Assembly: GCA_030998015.1 (NCBI GenBank)
Contig: JARWMV010000060.1
Location: 1 to 64,000 of the forward strand
Source: Ceratorhiza oryzae-sativae
Lineage: Eukaryota > Basidiomycota > Agaricomycetes > Cantharellales > Ceratobasidiaceae
Direction of reading: 5' to 3'
Length of the DNA stretch: 64,000 nucleotides
Made by a program: the position numbers and the translations under genes
Notes under the pieces: model-generated
Databases searched by the model: none
What the model was told of the DNA's origin: nothing
Seen by the model: only the letters and a program-made list of their open reading frames with translations
Part shown: piece after piece, positions 1 through 10,675 of the stretch
How the letters are laid out: each line of letters opens with the position of its first letter
How positions within the stretch are numbered: position 1 is the first letter of the stretch

Positions 1-783
1 TCAGGGAAGCAGGAATTGCCTTCCCTATAGAGCCAATAACAGGCTTCACTGCTTGGGACTGGCAGAATCCTTTTGAATCTCTTCCTGTCCTTATTTCTGA
101 AGTAGTTTGATTGCAGATTTGGGCCTTACAGATGGTTTGCAGCCTGTGCTCTCTGGCTATGTATGATGGCAGGGACAAGACAGCTGTCCTCCCTCCTTTC
201 CCTTGTGCCATGATAGCTGCAGGAAAGGATTGTTTCCATCTATATTGCTCTATATTCTGCAAGAAGGGATGGCTGGAGCCCAATAAGTCTGGAGTTCCTA
301 AGACTTGGGGAGATGATATGGTAAGCCCAATCCCACTACCCTTGGGTTAGAAGCTGACAATCAAGGAGCGCATGTCTACTTCACTCTGAGGCAGCAATTG
401 TCTGCCAAGAAGTTCTACCAGTTCCTGAGGAGCAAGATGGAACAATTGGCTGCTGCTACAGGGTCCAAAACTGTCCCTTGGTATGCTTAAAATCCTAGGA
501 AAGGGAAGTGGCATACCCAGCTAACCACATGAATTACAGGTCTTCCGACCCCAAGGATACAGGGGTGGCAGATGGTTGCCCTAAGGTTCATTTTGAAAAT
601 GAAGCTGGACCATCTCAATCTGTCTCTCTCTCTGAAGCTGATCCTGAGGCTAAGGAGTCAGATGATGAGTCCCTTACTGTGTCTGGTGCCTCCACTCCTT
701 CTGAACTAGCTGAGCCAAGCCAGTTGGAGGAAAGGGAGTACATTTACATCAGCTCTGACAATGAGGGATATGATTCTCTCTAA
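1..783 (+). pseudogene. Decayed repeat coding remnant of unknown family
   Basis: Short open stretches lie in different frames with stops between them. One runs at 111-350 (Cys-rich), one at about 350-487, and one at 508-783 whose end is acidic and Ser-rich (EREYIYISSDNEGYDSL). The last stretch stops just before a G-run at 805-812 that looks like a polypurine tract, so it could be the 3' end of a retroelement whose LTR follows. No reverse transcriptase, integrase or protease motif is visible, so the family is not identified. CpG is very rare here, as in the other old repeats of the window. Confidence 0.35.
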
Positions 784-812
784 TGTGAGTTGACATACCA
801 GACTGGGGGGGC

Positions 813-1730
813 TATGTTATGGATCATTAACATTTTTCTATTATTTTAGTCTGCTCTGCCAACCTCAAGCAATGCCTCTGTAATTTTGTTAAAATTAAAT
901 GAATGTGTATGCATCTGAAATTGTACTATTTGTATTCCATTAAATAGTACAAAATCTCCTCTTTCTAACACATATTTCATCGTGATTTTATCTTAAGAAC
1001 TCAGGGAGATATAGAGGTTGCAATATTTCCTCTTATCAGGAGATATTGATTACAACATTGCACTGCTCATATCTTGGCAACCGCTTACGCTATCAAAGCA
1101 ATCTTGTGCTCTATCGATAGCTAATCTTCGGCAGTATCTGCTGCCCGAAGATTGTCGCGATCCACCAGATCCTTGTGCCAGAATGGCCTGAAGATCATTA
1201 GAATCTTACTGGACCATCAATCAAGATCTAATGACTCCAGTGAGTCAGGAGAGCTTCCCAAATTGATCCAGAAGCTTCTCTGACTCACCTTATGACTCAC
1301 TGAGATGTAGCCTCCATTCATTACATGTATATGCTGTGATAATATGATCTACAAGCCAATAGCAGGTCTCAGATGCATCAATGCCTTTGATCCACACCCT
1401 GTCTTTACTCTTTTATCCTATACTGGGCTAGGGTGTACCCCAAGTATAGCAGTACCCTCTTTTGATGATCACACTGACATGCATGTATCTATTTGGCTCT
1501 GGAATGCCCTCCTCAGGGTATAAAAGGACTTCCTCTGAGGCCCTTCCAGACCACCTCCCTCCTCTACTCAACCCAGACCAGTTATTGGTTTCTTTTCTCT
1601 TTCTATTTTTCTCTTGTCTGTGTGTGATTTCTTATATAACTAGTACTGAGGAATAAAGTACCATATTAGTTATATACTGTCTGATTCATTGTATCTTATA
1701 TACAGAGATATATAAGGATACAATATTGCC
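813..1730 (+). repeat. LTR-like sequence, boundaries uncertain
   Basis: The stretch begins near TGTTATGG directly after the G-run. It contains a promoter-like core (GGGTATAAAAGG near 1,517) followed by a pyrimidine-rich stretch, a layout typical of U3-R-U5. It may end near GGATACA at about 1,725. No second copy and no target duplication is present in the window, so the ends are guesses and this could also be a non-LTR regulatory region. Confidence 0.35.
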
Positions 1731-2120
1731 TGATTGAGTGTGACATTAAGTACCAGCTATTAGAGGAAATCTAAGTACCTGTAGCTGAGGAAGTACATGC
1801 ATTAGGCAGCCCACCATCTATCCTATAAGCTATCACTTAAAGCCTAGTATTAAAATTAGTATCAGTTAGTCCAAGCGACTAGGGCTGAACTACATTTAAG
1901 ATATCTAAGGGAACCTGACCATAGTAGTCTTGCTCTTTATACCTATAAATTAGCCAGTTTACACTGTGAAAGATTAAGACTACCTTGAGTGTTACTTGAT
2001 TGCATTGCAACTACTTTGAGCCTTCTTACTCTAGTCTAAGAAGTATTGAGTATGATTAGTGTATACTAACATATCTACCATATCTCAAGCTCTAGATATT
2101 CAAGTGTACCCTGACCTGTA
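1731..2120. other. Gene-free AT-rich repeat-island sequence
   Basis: No reading frame or recognisable repeat end was found. It separates the LTR-like block from the truncated gag of element A. The 5' LTR and leader expected upstream of that gag are missing, so a deletion or older insertion boundary lies near 2,120. Confidence 0.4.
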
Positions 2121-3392
2121 ACAGGATGAGCTGGGAGAACAAACAAACAACCTCCAAAATGACATTGGAGATGTTGAGCATAACAATTAAACATACACAG
2201 ACTTTCTTGAAGCCAAACTCACTACCAACCAAACAAAGATAGACACCAATGTGGCTGGGTTGGCCACCAATGTCAATAACCTGGTTGGCATGCTTGCAAT
2301 ACTCCAAACCACAATCACACACATTGAAGCACAAATCAACACTTCCTCAGGTGGCCCTGGTGCTGCCCAAGTACCATCATCTTCCAGCATAACCCAGCCA
2401 CCACCAGTCACTACTTCCTCAAGCAGATCAACTGCAAAAGTTAAAATGGCTGCCCCTCAAAAATTCAATGGCACAAAGCATGAAGATGCTATTTCATTCA
2501 GAATCGCATGTGCTCAATACATCAATACAAACATGAGTGGACACTCAGCTGATCAAGTGGTTGCCTTTATCACCTCTTATCTTGAAGGGTCTGCAGCTGA
2601 ATGGGTCAACTCCTACAAAGAATTTGAAATCTTAAACCCTGGAACCACAATCCCATGGCTTCATGATGCCAACCTGTTTTAGCAGGAATTCACCACCCAA
2701 TATGGGGACTTGAACTGTACTGAAAATAACCACAATAAATGGCAGAAACTAAAACAATCCAAGACAGTCCAAGACTATCTCACTCTGTTCAACCTATACT
2801 TGACTGGGCTCAACTACAACAATGCAGCTATGCATGATCAGTTCTATGATGGGTTGTTGTCTGATGTAACAGACAGCATGGTAGCCCAAAATTATGATCC
2901 CTGCACAAAAACATTTGCCCAGCTCACACAGTGGGCCCTGGAAATCAACTGCCACCTTATCTCATTTGGTAGCAAAAGGACATCTCATGGAGGTGGCAAG
3001 TCTAACAGCAACAATGCCACATCCAGTAAAGCATTGACAGCCCCCCAAAGTGGCCCCCCAAAAGAAAAATTCAAGAGTGGGGAACAAATATACAAAACCA
3101 AGGATGGCAGGGCAGTAAAGGGCCAAATTGTAGCCATTGGGCCCAATGCCAGGGGTTTCACAGTCCCCACTGTCTGTTACAATGGTAGCAACTCCAATGT
3201 CCAAGAATCCTTCAAGGACATAAAGAAGGACAACCACCCACTGGCGGCCCCCAAGGCAAAGGATCCAGATGCAATGGACCTGGATAGTGCAGGAAAAGGG
3301 AAGGGAACAAATACCTGCTATAACTGTGGAGGACAGGGTCATATTGCTGCCAAGTGCCCTTCAGCCAAGATGTCAGGTTATGAAGCAGTTGT
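2121..3392 (+). pseudogene. Element A gag, 5' part (Ty3/gypsy)
   Basis: This is homologous over its length to the intact gag at 17,766-19,157, starting at about residue 24 of that protein. Internal stops occur (TAA near 2,188, TAG near 2,680). The CCHC zinc knuckle (CYNCGGQGHIAAKC) is kept near 3,315-3,357. Homology ends exactly at 3,392, where a reversed LTR begins. The last five bases, GTTGT, are one half of the target duplication of element C. The missing gag end is found inverted at about 8,976-9,020. CpG is depleted relative to the young copy. Confidence 0.85.
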
Positions 3393-3766
3393 TGTTGATG
3401 ACGACAAGTCAGGGGACAAGGAAATAGTAAGAAAAGAAAAGAACTTGTATTTGACAAGAGGTCAAGTTCTTGAGGAGTCCTCTGCAAACTTGACCCAGTT
3501 TATATACATAGTACAAGCCACATCATAACAAACAAGTCTGTACAGTGAGTCACAACCGATAAGAGATAGAAGCAATAGAAGCAACTGTGGAGCTGCAGAA
3601 TTTCACATCAGAGTTGAAATACGTCTTGGTTATCAGTCTGGAACATCCCCTGAATCACATGACACAGATATACCAAAAGAGGCAAGTAGGTTTTGAAAGG
3701 ATCTCATAAAATGTAATAAATCAAGAAAATATTATAGAGTGGATATATGCGTGTCAGTTTGTGACA
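3393..3766 (-). repeat. LTR1 copy a (reversed), recombinant LTR
   Basis: This 374-bp reverse complement of the 375-bp LTR1 family is adjacent on its right to a reversed polypurine tract (CTTCCCCCCTTCAA) and the pol 3' end. Open frames read across it are chance translations of the LTR. In the inversion model this LTR is a hybrid of the 3' LTRs of elements A and C. Confidence 0.9.
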
Positions 3767-4251
3767 CTTCCCCCCTTCAAGGCATGGGGGTCATGGGGTG
3801 CCTTTGGGTGTGATCTGACATAGTCAGCCATGAGTTCTGGTGCGTTTACCAGGTCATCATAGGTTAGCCATTGTTGCTCATCATATCCAAGCCATTTGAC
3901 ATAGTATTCGAAGATGTTAGACCTTTTGTTGTATCATGACTTTATGATCTGTTCTACTTCAAATTCTTCTTCTCCTTCTGGAGTTACCACAGGTGGAGGT
4001 GGGGGAACCTGACGTCCATAGGGATTGTCTTTATGTTTGGTCAGGAGCAAGACATGAAATACTGGGTGTATTTTCATGGTTACTGGCAAGTCCAGTTTGA
4101 AGGCGTGAGTGCCATGTTGTGCTACCACCTTGAATGGTCCAACTCTCTTGTGGGCCAATTTCCTGGAGGCCTGTTGTGTGTGTATGTTCCTGGTGTTGAG
4201 CCAGGCTTTGTCTCCCACCTTGATGGCTTCTGGGGTCTGGTGCTTCCAATC
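3767..4251 (-). pseudogene. Element A pol, C-terminal part (inverted)
   Basis: It encodes the end of the integrase region (VGDKAWLNTRN, RVGPFKV, HPVFHV) and the remains of the chromodomain (VEQIIKS), homologous to the last ~155 residues of the intact pol. It is separated from the rest of the same pol at 5,154 by a solo LTR1 inserted between the codons matching YYDR and KHRTP. It has in-frame stops. Confidence 0.85.
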
Positions 4252-5153
4252 TGTCATGAGCTGACACGCATATATCCACTCTATAATATTTCCTTGATTT
4301 ATTACATTTTATGAGATCCTTTCAAAAACATACTTACCTTTTATGGTATATCTGTGTCATGTGATTCAGGGGATGTTCCAGACTGATAACCGAGACGTAT
4401 TTTAACTCTGATGTGAAATTCCGGAGTTCCGCAGTTGCTTCTATCACTTCTATCTCTTATCAGTTGTGACTCACTGTACGGACTTGTTTGTTATGATGTG
4501 GCTCATATTGTCATGGCCTAGACCATGACGCAGATTTTATTATGATTTTCGTATATTTTATAAAATCTCTCCTTTTCATAATTTTGGACAAGTCCTGTTT
4601 AATCGGATATATGCATAGAATTACTTACATGATCACGTGACCTTGTTGTTGTTTATGTTCTGTTTGTACCTTCTGGAATATTCCGTTACATGGCACCATT
4701 CTTGCATTGTACGATAGTTGTCTTGCACCATACGTGTATTTGATATAGCTCATTGTATGAATATATAAGGGAGAGTCTGAGAGCCTTAAGCCTCAGAACT
4801 CGACCTCCTGTTGTATCCCCTCTACTACCTGTGTGACTTACCAGTCCATAGTCCCTGCCCAGTCCTCTTAAGGACAAGTGCACTTACTACTCTACCTCCT
4901 TGTGTCTTATCACACCCTCACTGCACGTCCCACCTTAGACGTTGTCAGTAAAGCCTCCGGCATCGCTGCCCATAGGCTTGTCATCACCACTTAGGTGTTT
5001 GACATTACCGTTCAGGTTGTAGCTCTGACACATATCATGTATATAAACTGGGTCAAGTTTGCAGAGGACTCCTCATGAACTTGACCTCTCGTTGAATACA
5101 AGTTCTTTTCTTTCCTACTATTTTCCTTGTTGCCTGACTTGTCATTGTTGACA
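4252..5153 (+). repeat. Solo LTR1 copy b, itself interrupted by LTR2
   Basis: The LTR runs 4,252-4,508 and resumes 5,036-5,153, ending TTGTTGACA. It sits in the reversed pol of element A with flanking 5-mers CAATC (4,247-4,251) and CGATC (5,154-5,158), a target duplication with one CpG-type transition. No internal retroelement sequence is present, so this is a solo LTR left by LTR-LTR recombination. Confidence 0.88.
4509..5030 (+). repeat. Solo LTR2, nested inside solo LTR1
   Basis: The 522-bp sequence starts TGTCATGGCC and ends GCTCTGACA, flanked by perfect 5-bp duplications CATAT (4,504-4,508 and 5,031-5,035). Removing it restores a continuous LTR1. A TATA-like stretch (ATATATAAGG near 4,760) precedes a pyrimidine-rich R/U5. 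A second copy lies reversed at 28,004-28,527. No coding part of its parent element is in the window. Confidence 0.9.
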
Positions 5154-6022
5154 CGATCATAGTATTCTTTGGTCCACTGGTGTGATAATTCCAGAGTGGC
5201 CTTGAGTTTGTCATGGCCCTTTTGAAGCCATTCTGCATGATTGTCTGCTAAGGGAAATTCTTGTCCCTCCTTGTCCCCAACTGCCAACCTTGGATGGAAA
5301 CTGTAGTTTGCAAAGAATGGTGATTTGCCGGTTGAGGCGTTGACACCATTACTGTAGGCAAATTCAGCCAGTGGTAAGAGTGAGACCCAGTTGTCCTGCC
5401 GGTCTGATACATAATGTCTGATGTACCCTTCTACTACTTGGTTGGCCCTTTCAGACTGGCCATCTTTCTGGGGGTGATATGCTGTGGAGTAAGAGGGTTT
5501 TATATCCAGCTGTTTGTATAAGTGCCTTAGGAATTTGGATGCAAAGTTGGGGCCACGGTCTGAGATTGTTTTCCATGGTAACCCATGTAGTTTCCATATG
5601 TATGTTAGGAACAAGTTGGCACAATCCATAGCACTGGCTTCTGATTGGCATGGGATAAAGTGGACCATTTTTGTCAGGTGGTCAACAACTGTAAATATAG
5701 CATCAAACCCTTCTGACAAGGGTAGCCTGGTGATCAGATCATAGGTGATTTCCTCCCAAGGTTTTTCTGGTGCTGGTATTGGGTTTAAGAGCCCTGGGGG
5801 AACCTGGTTGCTGTGCTTGTTCCTAATACAGGATTCGCAATGTGTAACATATTCATTGACCAATTTGTTCATTGATGACCATGTGTATTTGCAGTTTAAC
5901 AATTCATATGTTCTGAACTGTCCTGGGTGTCCTGCAGCTGGGTTATCATGATGGCTTTCAATGATCAGCTTGCAAAGTTCTTTGTCATTTGGGACATAGA
6001 TTTGGCCCTTGTATCATAGAAG

Positions 6023-6803
6023 TGTTATGACCCACCTAGCAGACATAACCTAACAACCAAATATTGTACAGATTTATGGCATTTTTCCAGAAGCAGAACA
6101 AACCATAAACAGGATCACGTGATCTTGGCACTTACCCAACGATTAAGCGCCGGTGGTTACCCTGAACTCGCTCCAGCGTTTCTCTCCCATGTTACCTGGA
6201 GCGAGGAGCAAGTTGTCACATGATCTTGGTGCTTACCCAACGATTAAGCGCTGGTGGTTACCCTGAACTCGCTCCAGCGTTTCTCTCCCATGTTACCTGG
6301 AGCGAGGAGCAAGTTGTCACATGATCTTGGCGCTTACCCAACAATTAAGCGCCGGTGGTTACCCTGAACTTGCTCCAGCGTTTCTCTCCCATGTTACCTG
6401 GAGCGAGGAGCGAGTTGTCACGTGACCTTGGCGCTTATCCAGCGATTAAGCGCCGGGTGCTTAAGTCCAAAAAAGGTCACATGACCCTCGGACCTCGCGC
6501 GGCTCTATAAGATTCGGAGCTGCACAAACTTAAGACAAACAATTACCTAGCCCATAGTACTGTACATAACCTACACCTACTGCGGAGTGTGCTTAGATAA
6601 TACGTCCGCAGCCACCGCAGCCACAGGTATATATAAGGAGGATAAAACAAGACTGGACGCCCCAGCTTGCTTTATCTTGTCAACCACCATAGACCATAGC
6701 AAAAACTGTAACTAGAACGCTCAATACATACTGCATAGCACCAAACCGTCAACGCAGCCACTACTTAAGTGCTCCACAAGGGAGCCTCCAGAGGGTCACG
6801 ACA
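6023..6803 (+). repeat. Solo LTR3 in element A pol
   Basis: The 781-bp sequence starts TGTTATGACC and ends GTCACGACA, with perfect 5-bp duplications AGAAG at 6,018-6,022 and 6,804-6,808. Removing it restores the pol reading. It is richer in CpG than the pol around it, which suggests a later arrival or a different origin. A TATA-like CTATAAG lies near 6,504. It contains a 101-bp tandem repeat in its upstream half. Confidence 0.9.
6121..6458 (+). repeat. 101-bp tandem repeat in LTR3 (three units plus a part)
   Basis: The word GATCTTGG or its variant GACCTTGG recurs at 6,121, 6,222, 6,323 and 6,424, an exact 101-bp period. Each unit holds an inverted motif around GGCGCTTA...TTAAGCGCC and the block GCTCCAGCG...CTGGAGCGAGGAGC. 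Placed upstream of the LTR TATA-like box, these resemble U3 enhancer repeats. Units differ by only a few, mostly transition, changes. Confidence 0.88.
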
Positions 6804-9020
6804 AGAAGTCCTTCATCCCATTCCCAATTTTTGACCTTTTCATTGTTGTCTAGGGCTTTTAGCACTTTTGACAGGTGCTCATCCCCTGGGATGGCATCCC
6901 TAATGAGTTGTTCCAGGTCATGGTCTGGTGTGATTGCTTGTAGCCACAATGATTTTAGTTCCAAAAATTGGTTTTGCACAAGCAGAGCTTGGCTCTCACC
7001 CCTCTCTTTAGGGATGTGCCTTGACAGCCTAGAGAGTATGTCTGCCCAGCTGTTCTTTGCCCCTTCGATGTATAGAATCTTGAATTCAAATGTGGACAGG
7101 AACTTGTGCCATTGTGTGACTCAGCCATTCAGTGGCCAATTTGTCTTCCAATATTCCAGGTTTTTTGATCACAAACAATGTTTACTGGATGTTTGGCCCC
7201 CTCTAGTAAGTGATGCCAGTGTTTGAGGGCTTTTATAATTGCCAGCATTTCCTTGTTGTAAATATTGTAATTTCTTTCTGCTGGGACCATTGCCTTGGAG
7301 TAGTAGGAGATTGGGTGAAGCATTCCATCTTCTCCATATTGCAATAATACGGCACCTGTGGCATAGCCTGAGGCATCTGTTTCCAGAATAAATGGTTTGC
7401 TGGGTTCTGGCTGAATTAGGAGGGGGGCTTCTTTCAATTTCTGCTTCAGCAGGTTCCATGCCTGATCCCTTTCTTCTGTCCATTCCCACTTTATGTCCTT
7501 CTTGACAAGTTCATAAAGACATTTTGTGATTTTTGAAAAGTCTTTTATGAAGTGCCTTAACCAGTTTGCAAACCCCAACCCTTCCAGGACTTTGGTTGGG
7601 TTGGTAGGGGTTGGCCATTCAACAGCTTTTTCAACCTTGGCTGGGTCTACTTTAATTCCCTGGGGAGTCACTACTATTCCCAGGTAATCAACTTCAGTGA
7701 CATCGAAAACACATTTCTCCAGGGCACAGTATAGGCCAGCTTTTTGGAGGCGACACAAGACTTCTTTGATGTGTTCATCATGTTCTTCTTGGTTTTTGGA
7801 GAACACTAATATGTCGTCCATATAAATTACAACATAAATGCCCTCAATGTCTTGGAACTCTTCCCAGATCATGGCCATGAAGGTTCCTGGTGCATTCTTT
7901 TGACCAAATTGCATGACTAAGGGCTCATACAACCCATATTTGGTTTTAAAAGCAGCCTTCCATTCGTCTCCTTCCTTAATTTGTATGAGGTTGAAACCCC
8001 ATTTTAGATCAAACTTGGTAAATATCTTTGCCCCATGCAAGGTCTCCACAATATCATTGATGCGTGGGAGTGGGTACACATTGGAGATGGTCATTTCATT
8101 TAGTCACCAGTAGTCAATGCACACATGCAGCTTCCCATTCTTCTTTTTAACAAATATGACTGGGGATGCCATTGGTGACCTTGAGGGTCTGATATGCCCT
8201 GCTTTCAGTTGGCAGTCCAAGGTTTTGTGCAATTCTGCATCTCCCTTGACACCCACACTGCATATGGGGCCATGCCTTGGCTTGGCATCCAGCTTTAAAT
8301 CTATTTCCATATCCCACTTTCTATGGGGTGGTAATGGCTGGACGTCATCTTCTTCAGCAAATATTTTCTGGAATTCCTTATATTTTGCTGGGAGTGAGTC
8401 TAAGGAGTCCAACTGGAGCTCCTTGGGTTTGTTTGCATGCACATGCAAGGGTTTTGTGATGCAGTGCTTCAAGCATATTGGCAAGTTGAACTTCATGTCC
8501 TTTCCATCCCAATCAACGTCAGGGTTATGGAATTTGAGCCATGACATGCCCAGGACTAAATCATTTTTGCCAATGTTCACAATGTAAGCACTGAGAAATT
8601 CTCAGTGCTCCTGAATGCACAACTCAAAGGTGCAATAGTGGGTCACAGACCCTGAGTTGATCTCCCTTCCATTGATTACTCATAGTTTTTTTGGCATTTT
8701 TAGGGAGACCATAGGGATGAGATATTGTTTAACAAGGTCTTCATGGATAAATACTGATGTGGCCCCTGAATCAATCATGGCCCATCCATTGAATTTTTTC
8801 ATATTATATGCAGACTTGTGTTGAGGGGTTATGTGCAACAGGAATGCATGAAAGAAAAACTGAAGTTGTGATTGGTTTCCTAAAGACATACATTCCATTT
8901 CCATATTTTCATTTTCATTCTGCACATTTTGTAACATAGCACCCAAGACCACCCCCCTGGCATGGTTTGAGCTCATTCTTTTACCAACTCATCGTCGGTT
9001 GTTTCTACATCCTCCACAAC

Positions 9021-9390
9021 TGTCACAAGCTGACATGCATATATCCACTCTATAATATTTTCTTGATTTATTACATTTTATGAGATCCTTTCAAAACATG
9101 CCTCTTTTGGTATATCTGTGTCATGTGATTCAGGGGATGTTCCAGACTGATAACCAAGACGTATTTCAACTCTGATGTGAAATTCCGCAGCTCTGCAGTT
9201 GCTTCTATTGCTTCTATCTCTTATCGGTTGTGACTCACTGTACAGACTTGTTTGTTATGATGTGGCTCATACCATGTTTATAAACTGGGTCAAGTTCACA
9301 GAGGACTCCTCAAGAACTTGACCTCTTGTTGAATACAAGTTCTTTTCTTTTCTTACTATTTCCTTGTCACCTGACTTGTCATTGTCAACA
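9021..9390 (+). repeat. LTR1 copy c, 5' LTR of element C
   Basis: This 370-bp LTR starts TGTCACAAGC and ends GTCAACA. It is preceded by ACAAC (9,016-9,020), the inverted half of the target duplication GTTGT. The self-priming pair is kept: TCAAGAACTTGACCT at 9,310-9,324 and its exact complement at 9,393-9,407, just after the LTR. Confidence 0.9.
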
Positions 9391-10675
9391 TCAGGTCAAG
9401 TTCTTGACAATCATAAGTCTCAGTTTCATCTGGGATACATCTGGAACACTGTCGGCATTGTCTCAGGATAACTCCCTGTTGCCTTCCCCAATCCCACTCC
9501 ACCTATCCACAGCCACAAGACATCATTGCCCTATACATGCCTCTGTGAAACCTTGCATAGTCAGGTCCCTCACATGTCATAACAAGCTTTGGTTCTCTAA
9601 TCTCTTTTGTCAACAAGAGGTGGGGTTGCTCATTGCCCTTAAGTAGCTGAGCAATGGAGGTCACCTTCCTATTCCAATAGACTCAGGAAAGGGTCTATTT
9701 TTCCTTTTATCTTGCTCTTGCTCAAGTACATCTCTGACGGAACACACAGCCCACAAGTGGCACAACCTTTTACAGAAGACCAGCACTGCTGTTTGTGTGG
9801 GTGGTTCAGACACCTGTCTATCCACTGCTTCACCCTCAATTTGGTTGAAAGTATCCTTGAAGAGGCTGGGCACAACAACTTTAACTGAGTAGTAATTGTC
9901 AAAGTCTGCCCCCAGAAAGTTGGATGTGCCCAACAAGCCTTTGTCACTGAGCTGGGTGCCCCTGAGTGCAAAATCTGCCATCAGGCAAACAGAGCCACCT
10001 TCCCAGCATGCTGCCCTTATTGTCCTAAGAAGGACAAATTCCTCTACTACTACACCATCCCCTGCAACCAGCTATAAGCTGGAGAACCTTGGCCAACAAC
10101 TCCTTCATCACCTGTTAAATACCATCGAAAACTTCCAAGACAGGTATCATTATTACTGAATTAAGTACAAAGAAACTTGTGAAAAACTTCACAAAGCCAA
10201 GGCCCACTGTGCATACTTAACCAAGGGTTTTCGCAAACACCAGGAGGACTACCTATCCCTCCTCCAAGACCATCTCAGACTAGAAGCTATAGTCCGAGAA
10301 ACAATTGCACCCCACAAGTACGCCTTCCCCATCTTCTCAATGCTGTCAGACCTCCCTCACCCCACCTTTCTAAGTGGCACAAGCTCACCAATTCAGGAAG
10401 AAGCACCCCTTCCAGCAGCCCAAACCACCCCTCCCCAAGGAAGCACTCCTTCAGGATCAAACTAAATTGAAGAAGGTGGAGTGCCCATACCATTGCCAAG
10501 ACACCAAAAGCTGGGACTTGGACAACAGGTGGTTAAGGTTCAAGGGAATTGGAAACTTCAAAATTTATAGACTCATGTGGGGAACCAAAATCCTTTATTA
10601 CCAAAACAATTCTCAATTCCCTGTACTTCCTTATCGTCTCTGTTGCCTTTAGAATTTACCTGAATCCTTCCTGAA
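9391..10675 (+). pseudogene. Element C leader with decayed upstream ORFs
   Basis: It is homologous over its whole length to the leader of element F (16,482-17,765). It keeps the primer-binding site, the CCHC-type frame (here disrupted, with a stop near 9,887), the coiled-coil frame and the last frame (10,374-10,652, ending LPYRLCCL). Most differences from F are C-to-T or G-to-A at former CpG sites. The shared architecture shows the long leader is a family trait. Confidence 0.8.

Larger units (their letters stand above)
5154..9020 (-). pseudogene. Element A gag end and pol, inverted and interrupted
   Basis: Read on the minus strand from 9,020 it gives the last codons of gag, the AUGA overlap at about 8,973-8,976, then the protease (MIDSGATSVFIHE), reverse transcriptase with an intact YMDD box, RNase H and integrase (HHCC region and DDE core), ending at YYDR. 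Stops and breaks are frequent, for example after VCIDYW at 8,104. LTR3 interrupts it at 6,023-6,803. From about 5,870 to 9,014, leaving out LTR3, it is almost identical to 12,234-14,588 of element C, including the same stop codons. The rest of the two copies is far less similar. Confidence 0.88.

Noticed and set aside
3393..3528. The open frame of gag A appears to continue as NDKSGNK/RKEKNLYLTRGQVLEESS; similar tails appear at 5,012-5,150 and 26,856-26,886.
   Set aside because: These tails are translations of reversed or forward LTR1, joined to gag, pol or D2 by insertion boundaries, not real protein ends.
6121..6458. Regularly spaced repeats considered as a CRISPR-like array.
   Set aside because: Units are contiguous 101-bp repeats without variable spacers, lie inside an LTR, and the genome is eukaryotic.
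8117..8587. Long plus-strand frame opposite pol A (and its mirror at 12,659-13,129 on the minus strand).
   Set aside because: Exact antisense shadow of the pol coding sequence; identical in both arms because the DNA is identical.
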